Source: Paraplanobispora takensis
GTDB taxonomy: Bacteria; Actinomycetota; Actinomycetes; Streptosporangiales; Streptosporangiaceae
Assembly: GCF_016863195.1 (NCBI RefSeq)
Contig: NZ_BOOK01000053.1
Location: forward strand, 1-52,367
Length of the DNA stretch: 52,367 bases
Reading direction: 5' to 3'
Part shown: positions 7,574 through 15,611 of the stretch, in pieces
Numbering within the stretch: the first letter of the stretch is position 1
Layout of the letters: the number at the start of each line of letters is the position of its first letter
The notes under the pieces: generated by a model
The model's database searches: none
What the model saw: the letters and a program-made list of their open reading frames with translations, nothing else
What the model was told of the DNA's origin: nothing
Position numbers and translations under genes: made by a program

Positions 7574-8769
7574 CCGACCTCCAGGTCTTCCCCTTCCCCG
7601 CCGGGATCAGGGGTGAGCCGCCGGCCGAGTACGCCCGGATCCGGCAGGAACCCGCTCTGCCCCGGGTGCGGCTCAGCAACGGTCGCGAGGCGCTGGTCGT
7701 CACGCGATACCACGACGTCAGGCTCGTGCTGTCGGACAGCAGGTTCAGCCGCTCGGCGTTCACCAGCACCCCGCTGTTCGCGCGCACGACCGAGTCGCTC
7801 GCGTTGAACACGGCCGACGCGCCCGAGCACGGCCGCCGGCGGGGAGCCGTCGCGCACGCCTTCACCGCCCGGCAGGTACGGCGGATGCGGCCGATGGTCG
7901 AACGGGTGGTCGAGGAGCAGATCGCCGAGGTCGCGGCCGGTCCGCGCCCGGTCGATCTGGTCGACCGGTTCACCGTGCCGTTCGCGCTGCGGGTCATGTG
8001 CCGGATCCTCGGAGTGCCGGAGGAGGACGTCGGGCGGTTCAAGCCGTGGGTGGATCCCATGATGTCGGTGGGCCGGTTCCCCGCCGACACCGTGGCCCGG
8101 TGCCATCAGGAGATGAACGGTTATTTCACCGCGCTCGTGGAGGACGTGCGGGCGGCGCTCGACGCGGGCCGTACGGTGCCCGGCCTCATCGCCGAGATGC
8201 TCACCCCGCGCAAGGAGGAGCGCCGGCTCAGCCGGGCCGAAGTGATCACGATGTCCGCCGGGATCCTCATCGCCGGATACGAGACCACCAGCAACGAACT
8301 GGCGGCGGCGGTGTACGAGATGCTGCGCCATCCCGAACTGGTGCGCCGCGTGCGCGATCGTCCGGACGAGAGCGGGCCGGTGGTCGAGGAGATACTGCGA
8401 TACCTGTGCGCGAACGGCAGCGGTGGCGTGCCGCACGTGGCGACCGCCGACGTCGCCCTCCCCGGCGGGGTCGTGGTACCGGCCGGCGAGGTGGTGGTCC
8501 CGATCCCGGACGCCGCCAACCACGACCCCGGCGTCTTCGAGGAGCCCGGGTGCCTGCGGGGCGACCGGGCGGAGAACTCGCACCTGACCTTCGGATTCGG
8601 GGCGCACCACTGCCTCGGGGCGGAGCTGGCCCGGCTGGAGATGCGCCTCGGCCTGACGGCCGTGTTCGGCGCCTTCCCGACGCTGCGCCTGGCCGTCCCC
8701 GAGGAGGAGCTTCGCTGGCGGACGGACATGTTCGTCCGCGGACTGTGGGAACTGCCGGTCACCTGGTGA
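7570..8769 (+). CDS. cytochrome P450
   Basis: A 399-residue soluble bacterial class I P450. The I-helix oxygen-binding motif is AGYETTSNE (235-243), the ExxR pair is Glu274/Arg277 in EEILRYL, and the heme ligand is Cys348 in FGFGAHHCLG. Length and motifs are intact, so it should be active with a ferredoxin and reductase supplied from elsewhere; none is encoded here. It overlaps the prenyltransferase stop by ATGA and probably hydroxylates or cross-links the prenylated intermediate (inference from position). The substrate cannot be read from sequence. Confidence 0.92.
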   Translation: MTDLQVFPFPAGIRGEPPAEYARIRQEPALPRVRLSNGREALVVTRYHDVRLVLSDSRFSRSAFTSTPLFARTTESLALNTADAPEHGRRRGAVAHAFTARQVRRMRPMVERVVEEQIAEVAAGPRPVDLVDRFTVPFALRVMCRILGVPEEDVGRFKPWVDPMMSVGRFPADTVARCHQEMNGYFTALVEDVRAALDAGRTVPGLIAEMLTPRKEERRLSRAEVITMSAGILIAGYETTSNELAAAVYEMLRHPELVRRVRDRPDESGPVVEEILRYLCANGSGGVPHVATADVALPGGVVVPAGEVVVPIPDAANHDPGVFEEPGCLRGDRAENSHLTFGFGAHHCLGAELARLEMRLGLTAVFGAFPTLRLAVPEEELRWRTDMFVRGLWELPVTW

Positions 8770-8792
8770 CCGGGAGAGGACGGAGGTTCGGC

Positions 8793-9497
8793 ATGACCGG
8801 CGCGAGCGCCCCGTACGGCCCGGCGGGGGACGGGTTGACGCCCGACGGGCTGCTGACGACCACCCGCTCGGTGCGCAGGCGGCTCGACCTGGGCCGGCCC
8901 GTGCCCGTGGCACTGGTCGGGGAATGCCTGCGGATCGCCCAGCAGGCGCCCTGCGGTTCGGGCCGCAACGCCGGGCACTGGATCGTCGTCAGCGACCCCG
9001 CGACGAGGGCGGCGATCGGCGAGTTGTACCGGAGGGCGTTCGACCGCTACGTGTCCTCCCCGGCCTCCCCGAAGCCGGCCGGGCAGGCGGCCGGCCCCGG
9101 GCCGGGGCCGGCGGGTGGAGAGAACCCCCGGGAGGCGAGCCGGCGGCGCTCGCTCGACAGCGCCGGTCATCTCGCCCGGCACCTCGGCGAGGTCCCCGTC
9201 CTGGTCATGGCCTGCCTGGATTCCGGCGGTCCGTTGCCCGGCGGCAGCCAGGCCGGGCTGTGGGGGAGCCTGATGCCGTCGGTGTGGAGCTACATGCTCG
9301 CCGCCCGGGCGCGCGGACTCGGCACCGCGTGGACCACCGCCCACCTGGCGTACGAACGGGAGATCGCCGAGTTGCTGGGGATCCCGCCCGGGGTCCACCA
9401 GGGGGCGCTCATACCGACGGCTTACTACCTCGGCGACACCTTCCGCCCGGCGGCCCGGCCCCCGCTGCAGGGGGTGCTGCACCACGACCGCTGGTGA
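8793..9497 (+). CDS. nitroreductase-family flavoenzyme
   Basis: A 234-residue FMN-dependent nitroreductase-like protein. N-terminal TTRSVRRRLDLGRPVP is the usual RxSxRxF-type FMN-binding start, followed by QQAPCGSGRNAGHW. GTAWTT and the C-terminal IPTAYYLGDTFRPAARPPL complete the fold. A Gly/Pro-rich insertion (about 91-115) is variable sequence. Family members reduce nitro groups, quinones, enones or enamides, or oxidise azolines. GGAGG at 8782-8786 lies 6 bases before the ATG, 23 bases after the P450 stop, so it belongs to the same operon. A redox step on the cyclic product is likely, but its nature is open. Confidence 0.85.
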   Translation: MTGASAPYGPAGDGLTPDGLLTTTRSVRRRLDLGRPVPVALVGECLRIAQQAPCGSGRNAGHWIVVSDPATRAAIGELYRRAFDRYVSSPASPKPAGQAAGPGPGPAGGENPREASRRRSLDSAGHLARHLGEVPVLVMACLDSGGPLPGGSQAGLWGSLMPSVWSYMLAARARGLGTAWTTAHLAYEREIAELLGIPPGVHQGALIPTAYYLGDTFRPAARPPLQGVLHHDRW

Positions 9498-9531
9498 CAG
9501 CCGCGGCACGCCGGACAGCAGTTCCAAAGAT

Positions 9532-9550
9532 GCCTCGCACCGCCCGAGGC
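9532..9550 (+). terminator. weak hairpin between nitroreductase and chorismatase genes
   Basis: GCCTCG and CGAGGC form a perfect 6-bp stem around a 7-base loop, followed by GTGAAGAATTTT. It could act as a partial terminator or attenuator, with a second promoter in the A/T-richer bases 9554-9580 feeding the chorismatase and ligase genes. The stem is short, so this is tentative. Confidence 0.35.
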
Positions 9551-9613
9551 GTGAAGAATTTTGGCCGTAACTCTTCATCGGCGCCCGGAATCGTGCGCCC
9601 GGAAGGAGTCGAA

Positions 9614-10654
9614 GTGCCCGTCACCGATGTCCTCCCTGATCTCATATGTAGTTTCCAGGATGAACCACCTTCCATTTCGAACGGTGTGCTCGGCGTCGTC
9701 ACGCATGCGTACAGAAGCGGACCGCCGTCCTTGCGCAACGGATTTCCCGAGCTTTCCATCGCGGTTCCCGGCACGACGGCGACGAGACCGGTGGAGGTAT
9801 GGCGTACCAGTCGGAGGGTCGAGTCCGGGTTTCATGACGGGCTGGCCTACGCATATGACGGGCGCTATCTGTTCTGCAGCGGCCGGATCCGCCACACCGC
9901 CGACTACGCCGCCGCCACACGGGACGCATATGTGCGCGCGTTCGAGCTTCTCGATCGCCTGGGCTACCCGGAGGTCGCACGGGTGTGGAACATCGTCGGC
10001 GGGATCACCGGACAGGTCGCGACGGAGGGCCCGGCCGACAGGTACGGCGAGTTCTGCCAGGCGCGGGCGCAGGTCTTCAGGCAGCGCGGCCTGACGGTCA
10101 AGGACATCCCCGCGGCGACCGGCATCGGAGGGCACGACGACCACACGACCGTCTATTTCCTGGCCACGCGCTCCCGCGGGGTCATCAGAATCGAAAACCC
10201 CCTGCAGGTCCCGGCGTATGAGTATCCCGAGCGTTACGGCCCCGAAGCGCCGTGTTTCGCGCGGGCGACCTATGTCGCAGCCGAGACCGGCGGCCGCTCC
10301 GGCGATCTGTTCATTTCCGGGACGGCGAGCATTCTGGGTCATCTGACGGTGCACGAGGGAGACGTCGAACGGCAGACCCGCACCACGCTCGAGAACATCG
10401 CGGCACTGGTGTCCGGAAAGAATCTGCGCAGTCACGGAATCGACGCGGAACTCACCCTGCGCGATCTCGACTGCGTGAAGGTGTACGTGAAACGCCCGCA
10501 CGAAGCCGAAATCGTGCGTCAGATCTGTACGGCGTCTCTGGGCTCGAAGAGCGAGGTCGGATACGTCATCGCCGATATCTGCAGAGACGACCTCCTCGTG
10601 GAGATCGAGGGCTTCGCCTCGATCTCCCGGCCGGATGTCGAGACGGTCAACTAG
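9614..10654 (+). CDS. FkbO/Hyg5-family chorismatase
   Basis: A 346-residue enzyme, the family's usual length, that hydrolyses or rearranges chorismate with loss of pyruvate. Diagnostic parts are RVWNIVGGI (123-131), DRYGEFCQARAQVF, AATGIGGHDDHTTVYFLA, the ISGTASILGH block (234-243) and the terminal VEIEG. Ala238 and Glu332 are 94 residues apart, as are Ala244 and the catalytic Glu338 of FkbO as I recall them, so Glu332 is the likely catalytic acid. Ala rather than Cys at 238 favours the FkbO type (dihydroxycyclohexadienoate product) over the Hyg5 type (3-hydroxybenzoate), but this needs an alignment. GTG was chosen because GGAAGGAG lies 5 bases upstream. It presumably supplies the core acid of the cluster. 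Confidence 0.88.
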   Translation: MPVTDVLPDLICSFQDEPPSISNGVLGVVTHAYRSGPPSLRNGFPELSIAVPGTTATRPVEVWRTSRRVESGFHDGLAYAYDGRYLFCSGRIRHTADYAAATRDAYVRAFELLDRLGYPEVARVWNIVGGITGQVATEGPADRYGEFCQARAQVFRQRGLTVKDIPAATGIGGHDDHTTVYFLATRSRGVIRIENPLQVPAYEYPERYGPEAPCFARATYVAAETGGRSGDLFISGTASILGHLTVHEGDVERQTRTTLENIAALVSGKNLRSHGIDAELTLRDLDCVKVYVKRPHEAEIVRQICTASLGSKSEVGYVIADICRDDLLVEIEGFASISRPDVETVN

Positions 10655-10670
10655 AGCAGGACGGGAAGTC

Positions 10671-11975
10671 ATGAAAGAAGCACTACATCCAGTCACTCAC
10701 TGGCACAGCTTCGAACAACTCCGTGAGGCTCAGGAGAAGCTGCTGAGCGCGGCACTGCAGCGGGCGGCCGGATCGCCGTTCTACCGGCGGCGGACGGGCG
10801 CCGACGGCATCTGGAAGCTGGAGGACGTCCCGATCACCAGCAAACCCGATCTCCGTTCGACCTATCCGTTCGGCATGCTCGCCGTGCCCAAGTCGGAGCT
10901 GGTCACCTATCACGAGACCAGCGGCACCGGCGGGGCCCCGGTGCCCACGCCCACGTTCTACACCGCGGCCGACTGGGCCGAGATGGTCGACCGCTTCCTG
11001 CGCAACCCGATTCCGATGACCGGCGACGACACCCTGCTGGTGCGCATCTCCTACGCGCTGGTCATGGCCGCGCACCTGGCCCACCAGGCGGGCCTCACCG
11101 CCGGCGCGACGGTGATCGCCGCCGACGCGCGCACCCTGGCCTCCCCGTACCCGGCGCTGGTCCGTATCCTGCGCGACGTCGAGGTGAGCCTCACCTGGTC
11201 CACGCCCTTCGAATGCCTGGTCTGGTCCGCGGCGGCGCGAGTCGCCGGTCACCGGCCGGACAGGGACTTCCCGGCGCTGCGTGCGTTCTACACCGCCGGT
11301 GAGCCGCTCGGCCCGGCCCGTCGCGCCAGGATCTCCGAGATCTGGGGCGGTGTCCCCGTCCTCGACGTCTACGGCTCGACCGAGATCGGCTCGGTCTCCG
11401 GCACCTGCCCGGCGGGGGTCATGCACTTCTGGGCCGACAGGCTGCTGCCCGAGATCTACGACCCGGCGTCGGGCACCTTCGCGCGGGAGGGCACCGGGCA
11501 ACTGGTCGTGACCACCCTCTACCAGGAGGCCATGCCGCTGATCAGGTACGACCTCGAAGACCACGTCGAGTTGCGCTACGAGCCCTGCGAGTGCGGCTGG
11601 AAGCTTCCCACGATCAAGGTGTTCGGCCGCATCTCCCACGACTACGACGTCGCCGGCAGGCAGCTCTCCGCGGCGCAGGTCGAGGAGGCGGTCTTCCGGC
11701 TGCCCGCGGAGTACGGAGTGATCTTCTGGCGTGGCCAGGCGCACCCCGACCGCCTGGTCGTGCAGATCGAGGTCGGGCCCGAGCACGCCGCGGCCGCCCG
11801 CGAGGAACTGCGCGACCTGCTGGCGCGGGAGTTCGACGTCCCGTGCGAGGTCGAGCCCGTCGAGACCGGCACCTTCGTGCCGAGCGATGTCCTGACGGGT
11901 CAGCGCAGCGTGCTGAAGCCCCGCCGGTTCTTCGGGCCGGACGAGGACTGGGACGGCGCGATCATCCACTGCTAG
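10671..11975 (+). CDS. phenylacetate-CoA-ligase-like adenylate-forming enzyme
   Basis: A 434-residue protein of the PaaK group, shorter than classical acyl-CoA synthetases. It carries the P-loop-like HETSGTGGAPVPTPTFYTAADW (split around residues 81-102), the adenylation motif YGSTEIG (234-240), the LIRYDLEDHVE hinge (290-300) followed by Cys-rich EPCECGW, and the GQRSVLKPRRF tail with a candidate catalytic Lys. The family activates aryl or arylacetic acids as CoA thioesters through AMP intermediates. Lying 16 bases after the chorismatase with its own GGGAAG site, it most likely activates the chorismatase product and so feeds the KAS III-like acyltransferase or the condensing enzyme (inference). 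Confidence 0.85.
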   Translation: MKEALHPVTHWHSFEQLREAQEKLLSAALQRAAGSPFYRRRTGADGIWKLEDVPITSKPDLRSTYPFGMLAVPKSELVTYHETSGTGGAPVPTPTFYTAADWAEMVDRFLRNPIPMTGDDTLLVRISYALVMAAHLAHQAGLTAGATVIAADARTLASPYPALVRILRDVEVSLTWSTPFECLVWSAAARVAGHRPDRDFPALRAFYTAGEPLGPARRARISEIWGGVPVLDVYGSTEIGSVSGTCPAGVMHFWADRLLPEIYDPASGTFAREGTGQLVVTTLYQEAMPLIRYDLEDHVELRYEPCECGWKLPTIKVFGRISHDYDVAGRQLSAAQVEEAVFRLPAEYGVIFWRGQAHPDRLVVQIEVGPEHAAAAREELRDLLAREFDVPCEVEPVETGTFVPSDVLTGQRSVLKPRRFFGPDEDWDGAIIHC

Positions 11976-11985
11976 ACGACGCAAC

Positions 11986-12027
11986 CCGATCGGCCGCCGG
12001 GCGTTGCCTCGCCCGGCGGCCGATCGG
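11986..12027. terminator. perfect 18-bp hairpin, bidirectional terminator
   Basis: CCGATCGGCCGCCGGGCG at 11986-12003 is exactly complementary to 12010-12027 with a 6-base loop TTGCCT. It starts 11 bases after the ligase stop and lies between convergent genes (ligase + and decarboxylase -). There is no clear U-tract, as is usual for actinobacterial terminators. It marks the end of the main biosynthetic transcript. Confidence 0.9.
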
Positions 12028-12095
12028 ATGTTCCCCTCGGGGATGTCTTCGTGCGTCTGCTCGCGTGTCGGAATCGGTTGCGGATCACGTGCCGA

Positions 12096-13508
12096 TCACA
12101 GGTCCGACTGCAGCTCCGCCACGGCCTTCTGGATGATCTCGACGGCCTCGGCCATCCTGTCCGCGTGGGTGCGGAAGGACAGCACGCAGATCCGGAGGAA
12201 GAAGGAGCCCCGGATCATGGTGCTGGACAGGTGGATCCGCCCGGACTCGTTGATCTTCTCCAGCAGGACCTGGTTGGCCGCGTCGGCGTCGCCGCTCGGT
12301 GGGACGTAGCGGAAGGCCACGATGCTGAGCTTCGGCGACCACGGCACCTCGATCCCGGGGACGGCCTTGAGCTCGTCGTAGGCGTACCGGGCCAGGTCGA
12401 GCTTCTCGTCCAGCGCGGTGCGGAAGGCCGCCAGGCCGTGCAGCTTGACGGGCAGCCACAACCGCAGACCGCGGAAGTCGCGGCTCAGCTCGGCCGAGTA
12501 CTCCGAGAGGTTCGGGATCTCCGACTCCTCCGCGACGTCCTGCAGGTACGCGGCGTCGAAGTGGTGGGCCTCGCGAAGGCGCCTGCCCTCGCGCACCAGC
12601 AGAGCACCGGTGCCGTAGGGCAGGAAGAAGCCCTTGTGCGGGTCGAGGGTGACGGAGTCGGCCTGCTCGATGCCGCGCATGGCCGCGCGGCCGCGCTCGG
12701 TGAGCAGGAAGGCGCCGCCGTACGCGCCGTCCACGTGCAGCCACAGCTCGTGCCGGCGGCAGATCCCGGCGATGTCGGCGAGCGGGTCGACCTCGCCGGT
12801 GTTGATGGTGCCCGCGCTGGCCACCACGCAGAACGGCCGGAGCCCGGCCGCCCTGTCCTCGGCGACCATGCGGTCGAGGGCGGCGGTGTCCATGGTCAGA
12901 GCGTCGGTGGTCGGCACCGTCCGGACGGCGCGTCGCGGCAGACCCGCCAGCATGGCGGACTTGAGCGCGGCGTGGTGCGTCTCCTCGGTCACGTACAGCA
13001 CCGCGCCGGTGAGGTCCTCGCCCAGTTTGGTGGCACGCGCGGTGACCAGACCGGAGAACACCGATGTCGTGCCGCCCGAGGTCAGCACCCCGCGGGCCGA
13101 CTCCGGATACCCGACCATGTCGGCCAGCCAGCGGACCGCGGTCGTCTCGATCTGGGCGTACATCGGCACCGCGGACCACAGCGCCACGTACTTGTTCGTC
13201 GCCGCCGCCAGGAACGCGGCGACGGCCGAGGCGTACAGCCCGCTGCCCGGGACGTAGCCGAACATGCCCGGCCCGCTGTTGTTGTACGACTTCTGAGCGC
13301 CGAGCCGTACGACGTCGAGCACCGCCTCCATCGTCGTGCCGTCTTCGGGAGCGGGTTCCCGGAGGCCGGACGCGGCTTCGAGCGCCCCCTCAAGGTCGTT
13401 CCCCGCCTCGGGGATGTCGCTGATGAACTCGGCGGCGAGCTCGATCGCGGCGGCGCCCATGGCGCGCATCTGCCGACCGTCGGGCTCGAGGGGGTAGTCA
13501 TCCGGCAT
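12096..13508 (-). CDS. PLP-dependent (aromatic-L-amino-acid-type) decarboxylase
   Basis: A 470-residue group II PLP decarboxylase. The PLP lysine is Lys292 in [11 protein letters not shown], the ring-nitrogen aspartate is Asp260 in LHVDGAYGG, and the ring-stacking His is at 178-179 in [11 protein letters not shown]. The C-terminal [17 protein letters not shown] helix completes the fold. Family substrates are Phe, Tyr, Trp, Dopa, Glu or related acids; the sequence does not decide between them. It converges on the ligase across the hairpin and diverges from the reductase at 13667. It could provide an amine partner, but it may equally be a cluster-edge gene. Confidence 0.85.
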   Translation of the reverse strand: MPDDYPLEPDGRQMRAMGAAAIELAAEFISDIPEAGNDLEGALEAASGLREPAPEDGTTMEAVLDVVRLGAQKSYNNSGPGMFGYVPGSGLYASAVAAFLAAATNKYVALWSAVPMYAQIETTAVRWLADMVGYPESARGVLTSGGTTSVFSGLVTARATKLGEDLTGAVLYVTEETHHAALKSAMLAGLPRRAVRTVPTTDALTMDTAALDRMVAEDRAAGLRPFCVVASAGTINTGEVDPLADIAGICRRHELWLHVDGAYGGAFLLTERGRAAMRGIEQADSVTLDPHKGFFLPYGTGALLVREGRRLREAHHFDAAYLQDVAEESEIPNLSEYSAELSRDFRGLRLWLPVKLHGLAAFRTALDEKLDLARYAYDELKAVPGIEVPWSPKLSIVAFRYVPPSGDADAANQVLLEKINESGRIHLSSTMIRGSFFLRICVLSFRTHADRMAEAVEIIQKAVAELQSDL

Positions 13509-13666
13509 GCGCCGAGCCTAAGTCGGCACCCGGTCGTTTTCTTACGCCCGATTGCTCACAGTCGCCCGGCTCCGCCGGCCGCAGGATGCCTCCCCGAAAG
13601 CACTCTCGTGTGAGACGGTCCGTGGAGACGGGAGATGCGAGCCGTACGGAGACCGGGAGGCGGAGA

Positions 13667-14380
13667 ATGTCCCCACCACGTCACTATGACGACCTTCGAG
13701 CGCTGTTCGTCAACTGCACCCTGAAAAGGGGCCCCGAGCGCAGCCACACCCAGGGGCTGATCGACCTCAGCGCGCACATCATGGAGAAACAGGGCGTGCG
13801 GGTGGAGCAGCTCAGGGCGGTCGACCACGACATCGCCACCGGCGTGTGGCCGGACATGACCGAGCACGGCTGGGAGAGCGACGCCTGGCCGTCGATCTAC
13901 GGCAAGGTGATGGCCGCCGACATCCTGGTGCTCGCCGGGCCCATCTGGCTGGGCGACAACAGCTCGGTCGCCAAGCGGGTCGTCGAACGGCTGTACGCCT
14001 GCTCCAGCCTGCTCAACGAGGCGGGGCAGTACGCCTACTACGGCAAGGTGGGCGGCTGCCTGATCACCGGCAACGAGGACGGGATCAAGCACTGCGCGAT
14101 GAACCTGCTCTACAGCCTCCAGCACCTCGGCTTCGTGATCCCCCCGCAGGCCGACGCCGGCTGGATCGGCGAGGCCGGGCCGGGACCGTCCTACCTGGAT
14201 CCCGGATCGGGCGGCCCGGACAACGACTTCACCAACCGCAACACCACGTTCATGACCTGGAACCTGCTGCACCTGGCGCGCATGCTCAAGGACGCGGGCG
14301 GGATCCCCGCCCACGGCAACCAGCGTTCCGAATGGGACGCCGGTTGCCGCTTCGACTACGAGAACCCCGAGCATCGTTAG
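13667..14380 (+). CDS. flavodoxin-fold NAD(P)H-dependent FMN reductase
   Basis: A 237-residue protein with FVNCTLKRGPERSHT at the N-terminus (FMN phosphate loop region), VLAGPIWLGDNSSVAKRVVERL around residues 82-103, and YYGKVGGCLITGNEDGIKH, typical of the NADPH-dependent FMN reductase/WrbA-like group. It would reduce FMN or a quinone using NAD(P)H. ATG 13667 is chosen because GGGAGG lies 6 bases upstream; an open frame extends 27 codons further. It diverges from the decarboxylase and converges on the quinone reductase with overlapping stop codons. It could supply reduced flavin to the cluster (inference). Confidence 0.82.
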   Translation: MSPPRHYDDLRALFVNCTLKRGPERSHTQGLIDLSAHIMEKQGVRVEQLRAVDHDIATGVWPDMTEHGWESDAWPSIYGKVMAADILVLAGPIWLGDNSSVAKRVVERLYACSSLLNEAGQYAYYGKVGGCLITGNEDGIKHCAMNLLYSLQHLGFVIPPQADAGWIGEAGPGPSYLDPGSGGPDNDFTNRNTTFMTWNLLHLARMLKDAGGIPAHGNQRSEWDAGCRFDYENPEHR

Positions 14381-15342
14381 CCGGTGGTCAACAGCGACTT
14401 GCCCACCGTGGCGCGCGCGGCCAGGGCGCGGTGGGCGTCGGCGGCCCGCTCCAGCGGATAGGTGGCGCCGATCACCGGGCGCAGGCGCCCCTGCGCGGCC
14501 CGTTCCAGGGCCAGGCCCAGCAGGTCGCCTGCGGTCTCCTCATCCGGAGGGCCGTCCATCAGCGGGGTGAACACCCGCACGCCGCGGCGGGCGGTCAGCT
14601 CGGGATCCGGGGCGGCGAAGCCGTCGGCGGTGCCGTAGGTGACGAACCGGCCGCCGTCGGCCAGCGCGCCCACGGCGGCCGTGCCGAGCGCACCGCCCGC
14701 GCCGTCGTAGACCAGGGCGACGCCGCCGCCGGTCGCCTCGCGCAGGCGCTCGACCCAGTCCGCCCGCGTGTAGTCGACGGTGACCTCCGCGCCCAGCTCG
14801 CGGGCCAGCGCGAGCTTGGCGTCGCTGGAGGCGGCGGCCACCACCCGGGCGCCGGCGTCGGCGGACAGCTGCACCAGCAGCGACCCCGCCCCGCCGGCCG
14901 CCGCCGAGACCAGCACCCACTCGCCCTTCTCCGGCGCGCCGAGGCGGTCCATGATGAAGGCGGTCACGCCGTCGTGCACCAGCGCCGCCGCCGCGTGGGT
15001 GTCCAGCCCGTCGGGTACCGGCGTGATCTCCCCGGCGCCGGCGACGACCCGTTCGGCGTAGCCGGTGGAGGTCCGCACGGTCACGCGCCGGCCGGCCCAC
15101 GCCGGGTCAACCCCCTGGCCGGTCTCCAGCACCACGCCCGCCCCGCCGCCGCCCGGCACGTACGGCAGCGTCCGCGGGAAGAAGTCCTGACCCCAGCCGC
15201 CGCGCAGCAGGGTGTCGAGGAAGATGACGTCCGCCGCGGCCATGCCGACGACGACCTGGCCGGGCCCGGGCACCGGGTCGGGCAGTTCAACCGGGGAGAG
15301 CACTTCCGGACCGCCGAACGAGGCCACCTGGATCGCGCGCAT
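14377..15342 (-). CDS. zinc-independent quinone-oxidoreductase-type MDR dehydrogenase
   Basis: A 321-residue medium-chain reductase beginning MRAIQVASFGGPEVLSPVEL. It shows GQVVVGMAAADVIFLDT, the PGGGGAGVV loop, the nucleotide-binding SAAAGGAGSLLVQLS and a closing YPLERAADAHRALAAR. Catalytic-zinc ligands are absent, as in NADPH:quinone reductases (QorA type) that reduce quinones or enones. ATG 15342 is preferred because GAAGGG lies upstream on the minus strand; GTG 15351 would add three residues. It is monocistronic, with its stop overlapping that of the convergent flavin reductase. Confidence 0.85.
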   Translation of the reverse strand: MRAIQVASFGGPEVLSPVELPDPVPGPGQVVVGMAAADVIFLDTLLRGGWGQDFFPRTLPYVPGGGGAGVVLETGQGVDPAWAGRRVTVRTSTGYAERVVAGAGEITPVPDGLDTHAAAALVHDGVTAFIMDRLGAPEKGEWVLVSAAAGGAGSLLVQLSADAGARVVAAASSDAKLALARELGAEVTVDYTRADWVERLREATGGGVALVYDGAGGALGTAAVGALADGGRFVTYGTADGFAAPDPELTARRGVRVFTPLMDGPPDEETAGDLLGLALERAAQGRLRPVIGATYPLERAADAHRALAARATVGKSLLTTG

Positions 15343-15404
15343 GGGCAACACCCTTCATGTGAGACAGCGTCCCGGCCAGTGTTCAACCTCAAGTTTGGTC
15401 GAGG

Positions 15405-15590
15405 TCAACCGGTCGCCGAGTCCCCGTCGGCGGGCGGCCCGGCCGCCAGGTCCGCCGGGCCGGACGGTTCGAGCAGGCGCAGCAGGTCCAGCCAGCCGGT
15501 GAAGGGCTGGGCCGCGCCGGCGCCCTGGGGCGTCAGCCGGCCGTACACGTCCCCGTCGGATGTGTAGTGAAGGTCGAGGATGAACCGCAC
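15405..15590 (-). CDS. small conserved actinobacterial protein of unknown function
   Basis: A 61-residue protein starting at GTG with GGAGG 4 bases upstream. It reads RFILDLHYTSDGDVYGRLTP and then FTGWLDLLRLLEP, followed by a disordered Pro/Ala tail. The first 40 residues look like a folded beta-rich domain, and I recall similar small actinobacterial proteins of unknown role. It begins 21 bases after the stop of the large membrane lipase-like gene, so the two are probably cotranscribed. Confidence 0.6.
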   Translation of the reverse strand: MRFILDLHYTSDGDVYGRLTPQGAGAAQPFTGWLDLLRLLEPSGPADLAAGPPADGDSATG

Positions 15591-15611
15591 GACGCCTCCG
15601 TGGTGCTCGTC

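Noticed and set aside
12096-13508. Decarboxylase as a firm member of the chorismatase operon
   Set aside because: It is on the opposite strand beyond an 18-bp hairpin terminator; functional linkage is possible but not shown by the sequence.
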